Origin: an uncultured Eubacteriales bacterium | GTDB lineage: Bacteria; Bacillota; Clostridia; Christensenellales; CAG-138 | Direction: 5' to 3' | DNA: 8,871 bases | NCBI GenBank assembly: GCA_900547135.1 | Contig: URFJ01000082.1 | Coordinates: forward strand, 1 to 8,871 | Part shown: positions 6,608-8,871 of the stretch, in pieces | Layout: each line of letters starts with the position of its first letter | Position numbering within the stretch: position 1 is the stretch's first letter | Notes under the pieces: model-generated | What the model saw: the letters and a program-made list of their open reading frames with translations, nothing else | What the model was told of the DNA's origin: nothing | Database searches by the model: none | Made by a program: the position numbers and the translations under genes

Positions 6608-6759
6608 CACATAAGCGCGGTTTTCTCATCCTTAAACATCCTCTTGGATGTCAATCAGCTCTATAATTATAGAAAAAACCTATGGACGTGTCCGGCTTTG
6701 TACGTGTACTGGATCGCCTAATTGTGGCGTGCATTTCACAGAAATGACACCAAAACCAT
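6608..6759. other. Spacer between divergent promoters, only small palindromes
   Basis: No gene and no recognisable RNA element. It holds a six-pair hairpin ACATCC-TCTT-GGATGT (6636-6651) and a perfect 12-base palindrome CTATAATTATAG (6661-6672) followed by AAAAAA. Neither has a T-run on a sensible side for a transcript here. The palindrome could be a protein-binding site, but there is no evidence beyond its symmetry. Confidence 0.3.
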
Positions 6760-6788
6760 GCAGGAATTTTGCACAGCGTGGGGAATAT
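6760..6788 (+). promoter_or_regulatory. Predicted sigma-H (Spo0H) promoter of hpf
   Basis: The stretch reads GCAGGAATT (6760-6768), 11 bases, then GGGGAATAT (6780-6788). This matches every defined position of the sigma-H consensus that I recall from Bacillus, RnAGGAwWW-N11/12-RnnGAATww. The site is about 78 bases before the hpf start. yvyD/hpf of B. subtilis is known to use sigma-H as well as sigma-B, so the assignment is biologically sensible. No sigma-A-type pair of boxes was found for this gene. Confidence 0.6.
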
Positions 6789-6865
6789 ATTAAATAATGC
6801 TGATAAAGGCGGCGGCGCCTGGATATGTGCGACGCGCAAATGGAGCAGATGAAAGGAGAATGAGT

Positions 6866-7399
6866 ATGCGTATCTTGATTACCGGTAAAAACATTGAGGT
6901 ATCGGACTATCTTCGCGACCTAGTAAATAAAAAGGTTTCGAAGTTGGAAAGGTATTTTCCTAACGATACCGTTGCCCAAGTTACGATGGCGGTTGAGCGA
7001 AGCCGTCATATAGTAGAAGTAACGATACCTTACAGCGGCGGGATTATTCGCGGCGAAGAGGTTACGGGCGATATGTACGCATCAATAGACAATGTGCTGG
7101 ATAAGCTGGAAAAACAGATCATCAAGCACAGGACCAAGCTTGAAAAGAACCTCCGCGCCGGAGCGTTCAAACCCGAGGAGGGTTTCATGACTGATATAGC
7201 GGAGGATGCGGATGATGAACCGGCGCATCTGGTCAGGGTAAAGCGCTTTGATATGAAGCCGATGACGGTTGAGGAAGCCATGCTTCAGCTTCAGTTGCTG
7301 GGCCATGCCTTCTATGTATTTTCTAATGCCGATACGGACGATATAAATGTGATATACTTGCGCAAGGATGGCAACTTTGGGCTGATCGAACCGGCATAA
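6866..7399 (+). CDS. hpf: Ribosome hibernation promoting factor, long form
   Basis: Binds the 30S subunit in stationary phase or starvation and joins ribosomes into inactive 100S dimers. With 177 residues it is the long type: an N-terminal ribosome-binding domain (about 1-95, beginning MRILITGKNIEVSDYLRD) and a C-terminal dimerisation domain (about 120-177, with VKRFDMKPMTVEEAMLQ and the YLRKDGNFGLIEP ending), joined by an acidic linker near 108-120. I choose the ATG at 6866 because AAAGGAGA (6852-6859) is at the correct distance and the protein then starts like its family. The in-frame ATGs at 6797 and 6860 would add residues not seen in the family or leave no room for the ribosome. Likely expressed on entry to stationary phase from the sigma-H-like promoter, and closed by its own terminator. 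Confidence 0.95.
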   Translation: MRILITGKNIEVSDYLRDLVNKKVSKLERYFPNDTVAQVTMAVERSRHIVEVTIPYSGGIIRGEEVTGDMYASIDNVLDKLEKQIIKHRTKLEKNLRAGAFKPEEGFMTDIAEDADDEPAHLVRVKRFDMKPMTVEEAMLQLQLLGHAFYVFSNADTDDINVIYLRKDGNFGLIEPA

Positions 7400-7431
7400 G
7401 CCTTTAATACAGAGAAAAAGAGGGAGTTAAC

Positions 7432-7457
7432 GGGCGGCCTGCGGCCGCCCTTGTTTT
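7432..7457 (+). terminator. Intrinsic terminator of hpf
   Basis: Perfect eight-pair all-GC stem GGGCGGCC/GGCCGCCC (7432-7439 and 7443-7450) with a three-base loop, followed by TTGTTTT. It lies 32 bases after the hpf stop, so hpf is probably monocistronic. Confidence 0.88.
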
Positions 7458-7506
7458 AAAAATTACCGAAAAGTATTTAAACGACATAAACAAAGAGGCG
7501 CTTTTA

Positions 7507-7560
7507 ATGGTTGAATATAGCGGCGGCCGCTATTTAAGGGCTGAGGACTATGACAAATAG
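7507..7560 (+). CDS. Possible 17-residue small ORF, unproven
   Basis: ATG with AGAGG (7494-7498) about eight bases upstream, reading MVEYSGGRYLRAEDYDK and then TAG. The frame is open upstream back through EKYLNDINKEALL to about 7450. This could mean a remnant of a longer coding region whose start was lost, rather than a real small gene. A dyad covers its middle. No family recognised. Low confidence; chance is a fair explanation for so short a frame. Confidence 0.15.
   Translation: MVEYSGGRYLRAEDYDK
7517..7533. repeat. Perfect 17-base dyad, ATAGCGGC-G-GCCGCTAT
   Basis: Eight-base arms around one central G, located between the hpf terminator and the pth promoter, about 60 bases before the pth -35 box. 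The single-base centre makes it a poor RNA hairpin but a good shape for a dimeric DNA-binding protein. It contains the same GCGGCCGC core as the hpf terminator. Function unknown. Confidence 0.35.
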
Positions 7561-7590
7561 GGGATTACGCTGTGATTATCGAAAAAATGT

Positions 7591-7618
7591 TTGCAACTTC
7601 ATGGTTTGAGTTTATAAT
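7591..7618 (+). promoter_or_regulatory. Sigma-A-like promoter of pth
   Basis: TTGCAA (7591-7596) and the perfect TATAAT (7613-7618), 16 bases apart. Transcription should start near 7625, giving a short leader of about 30 bases to the pth start. It is expected to drive pth and, by read-through, mfd. Confidence 0.7.
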
Positions 7619-7656
7619 ATAATAGTTTAATTCAGTTGGCAGCTTGCGGAGGCGGA

Positions 7657-8259
7657 ATGTATATTTTAGTGGGCCTTGGAAATCCAGGGCTGGAATATAG
7701 GGACACGCGGCATAATATCGGTTTCATGACCATTGACATGCTCAGCGATAAATTTGGCATGCTTTTAAGCAGGCGTGCCCACCGCGCGCTTATAGGCGAA
7801 ACGCGAGTCAACGGAGAGCGCGTGGTTTTGGCAAAGCCTCAGACGTATATGAACCTGTCCGGCGAAAGCGTGAGGGACATAATGAATTGGTATAAGGCGG
7901 ACCATGACAGTCTTGTAGTCATATACGACGATGTTGATCTGCCCTTAGGAAGTATAAGAATCCGTGAGAGGGGCAGTTCAGGAACTCATAATGGTATGAA
8001 AAGCATCATCTATCAGCTTGGATATGATGATTTTCCGCGCATACGCGTGGGAATAGGCGCCTCGGACGGCAGGCATCTGGCCTCGTATGTTCTGGGAGTT
8101 CCGGACAAGAGCGAGCGTGAATTGCTGATAGCCGCTATGAGGATGGCGGCAGACGCGGTGGCCATGATAGTTGAGGGCCGGATAAAGGACGCTCAGGCCC
8201 TGTATAACAAAAAGGGAAAGACCTTGAGGAAGGAAACCGAGCAACCATCGGATAGGTAG
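7657..8259 (+). CDS. pth: Peptidyl-tRNA hydrolase
   Basis: Releases tRNA from peptidyl-tRNAs that drop off the ribosome; essential in bacteria. 200 residues from the ATG at 7657, a normal length for the family. Catalytic and binding residues are visible: N9 in GLGNPG, H19 in TRHNIGF, N66 in KPQTYMNLSG, D91 in YDDVDLP, and N112 in the GTHNGMKSI segment. The sequence can be read from an in-frame TTG at 7636, but family alignment and GGAGG at 7648-7652 favour the ATG, although the spacing of four bases is short. The C-terminal tail is Lys/Arg-rich. mfd begins two bases after the stop, so the usual Firmicutes pth-mfd pair is present. Confidence 0.96.
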   Translation: MYILVGLGNPGLEYRDTRHNIGFMTIDMLSDKFGMLLSRRAHRALIGETRVNGERVVLAKPQTYMNLSGESVRDIMNWYKADHDSLVVIYDDVDLPLGSIRIRERGSSGTHNGMKSIIYQLGYDDFPRIRVGIGASDGRHLASYVLGVPDKSERELLIAAMRMAADAVAMIVEGRIKDAQALYNKKGKTLRKETEQPSDR

Positions 8260-8261
8260 GT

Positions 8262-8871
8262 ATGCATCCAATTCTAAAAACGCTAATGCGTTCGGAGGAA
8301 TACAGGCGCCTGTGCGCAGCTGTCAGTGAAGGCCGCGGCCCTGTCAGCGTATTTGGGCTTAACGAAGCGCATAAAACGCATATGGCGTCGGCAATCGTAG
8401 GTGAAGCCGGCATATGCGGGCTTTACATTGCCCCGAATGAGCCGGCTGCGCTTTCGGCGTACGAAGATATCTCTAAATATAACGAAAACGCGCTTGTGTT
8501 TCCGACCAGGGACATATCGCTTGCGGCAAACGCTTATTCGGTATCAGCTGAAATAGAAATGCGCAGGATAGAAGTCCTATCGCGGCTCAGCGAGGGCGCG
8601 CCGTGCTTTGTAGTTGCGCCTATAGAAGCCCTTTTGCAGCGCCTTGTCCGGCCGGCCGTTTTGAATTCATTCATATATACGCTTAAGATTGGAGATTCAA
8701 TAGAACCGGACGAACTGTCTGGGGGCCTTGCGTCGGCCGGCTATGAGCGCGTTGACCTCTGTGAGGAAAGGGGCCAGATGGCGCGCAGGGGGGGATATAT
8801 TGATGTTTTTCCTGTAGACGCCGAATATCCGGTCAGAATTGAATTCTTTGATACGGAAATAGACACTATGC
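8262..8871 (+). CDS. mfd: Transcription-repair coupling factor Mfd, N-terminal part (cut by window end)
   Basis: First 203 codons of an open frame that runs off the window. The full protein, normally about 1,150 residues, removes stalled RNA polymerase at DNA lesions and recruits UvrA. The visible part is the UvrB-like N-terminal module: MHPILKTLMRSEEYRRL at the start, a degenerate nucleotide-fold region (VSVFGLNEAHKTHMA) without a Walker A lysine context as is usual in Mfd, and the diagnostic ARRGGYIDVFPVDAEYPVRI followed by EFFDTEID, near 175-202. It starts two bases after pth. The AGGTAGG (8254-8260) overlapping the pth stop can act as the ribosome binding site, though it is very close to the ATG, which suggests translational coupling. 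Confidence 0.93.
   Translation, partial: MHPILKTLMRSEEYRRLCAAVSEGRGPVSVFGLNEAHKTHMASAIVGEAGICGLYIAPNEPAALSAYEDISKYNENALVFPTRDISLAANAYSVSAEIEMRRIEVLSRLSEGAPCFVVAPIEALLQRLVRPAVLNSFIYTLKIGDSIEPDELSGGLASAGYERVDLCEERGQMARRGGYIDVFPVDAEYPVRIEFFDTEIDTM

Noticed and set aside
6644..6672. Possible sigma-A promoter on the + strand (TTGGAT with TATAAT in the palindrome)
   Set aside because: Spacing to TATAAT is only 12 bases, and the box at 17 bases (TTATAG) matches poorly.
6797..6865. Upstream in-frame start giving a 200-residue Hpf
   Set aside because: The added residues do not resemble the family, no ribosome site precedes 6797, and AAAGGAGA fits the ATG at 6866. The upstream ATG also lies right at the predicted transcription start.

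Overview
This window looks like chromosomal DNA of an anaerobic, amino-acid-fermenting member of the Clostridia (Firmicutes/Bacillota). The reasons are a coenzyme-B12 lysine aminomutase beside butyrate-type beta-oxidation genes, strong Shine-Dalgarno sequences, intrinsic terminators, a lysine riboswitch of the Firmicutes type, a long-form HPF with a Spo0H-like promoter, and a pth-mfd pair. The genus cannot be read from the sequence.

Left part (1-4300, + strand): kamD and kamE encode the two subunits of lysine 5,6-aminomutase. A strong hairpin follows, then a crotonase-type enoyl-CoA hydratase (crt) and an NAD-type 3-hydroxybutyryl-CoA dehydrogenase (hbd). Together these are steps of lysine fermentation to acetate and butyrate: the mutase moves the terminal amino group, and Hbd and Crt convert acetoacetyl-CoA to crotonyl-CoA. 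The rest of the pathway (kamA, kdd, kce, kal, butyryl-CoA dehydrogenase) is not in the window and may lie upstream. A terminator closes hbd.

Middle (4300-6610): first comes a decayed gene remnant on the + strand with two in-frame stops. It is followed by a minus-strand transcription unit that reads leftwards from a near-consensus sigma-A promoter. This unit has a complete lysine riboswitch, two tandem terminators in its leader, a ten-helix EamA/DMT transporter and, overlapping it by four bases, a small lipoprotein of unknown function. It ends at a terminator that abuts the pseudogene. The riboswitch is the main point of interest. The 3' strand of its P1 helix is also the 5' arm of the first terminator, which predicts that lysine turns the transporter on, unlike the usual lysine OFF switch. 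The locus therefore appears to place lysine-induced transport next to lysine catabolism, on convergent transcripts.

Right part (6610-8871, + strand): housekeeping genes. These are the ribosome hibernation factor gene hpf behind a sigma-H-like promoter, a strong terminator, a short region with a weak 17-codon ORF and a perfect dyad, then pth (peptidyl-tRNA hydrolase) from its own sigma-A-like promoter, and the 5' end of mfd, which runs off the window.

The gene-free stretches are 4201-4671 (terminator, gene remnant, minus-strand terminator) and 6252-6865 (riboswitch leader, minus-strand promoter, about 150 bases with only small palindromes, then the hpf promoter). No tRNA, rRNA, CRISPR array or insertion sequence was seen.
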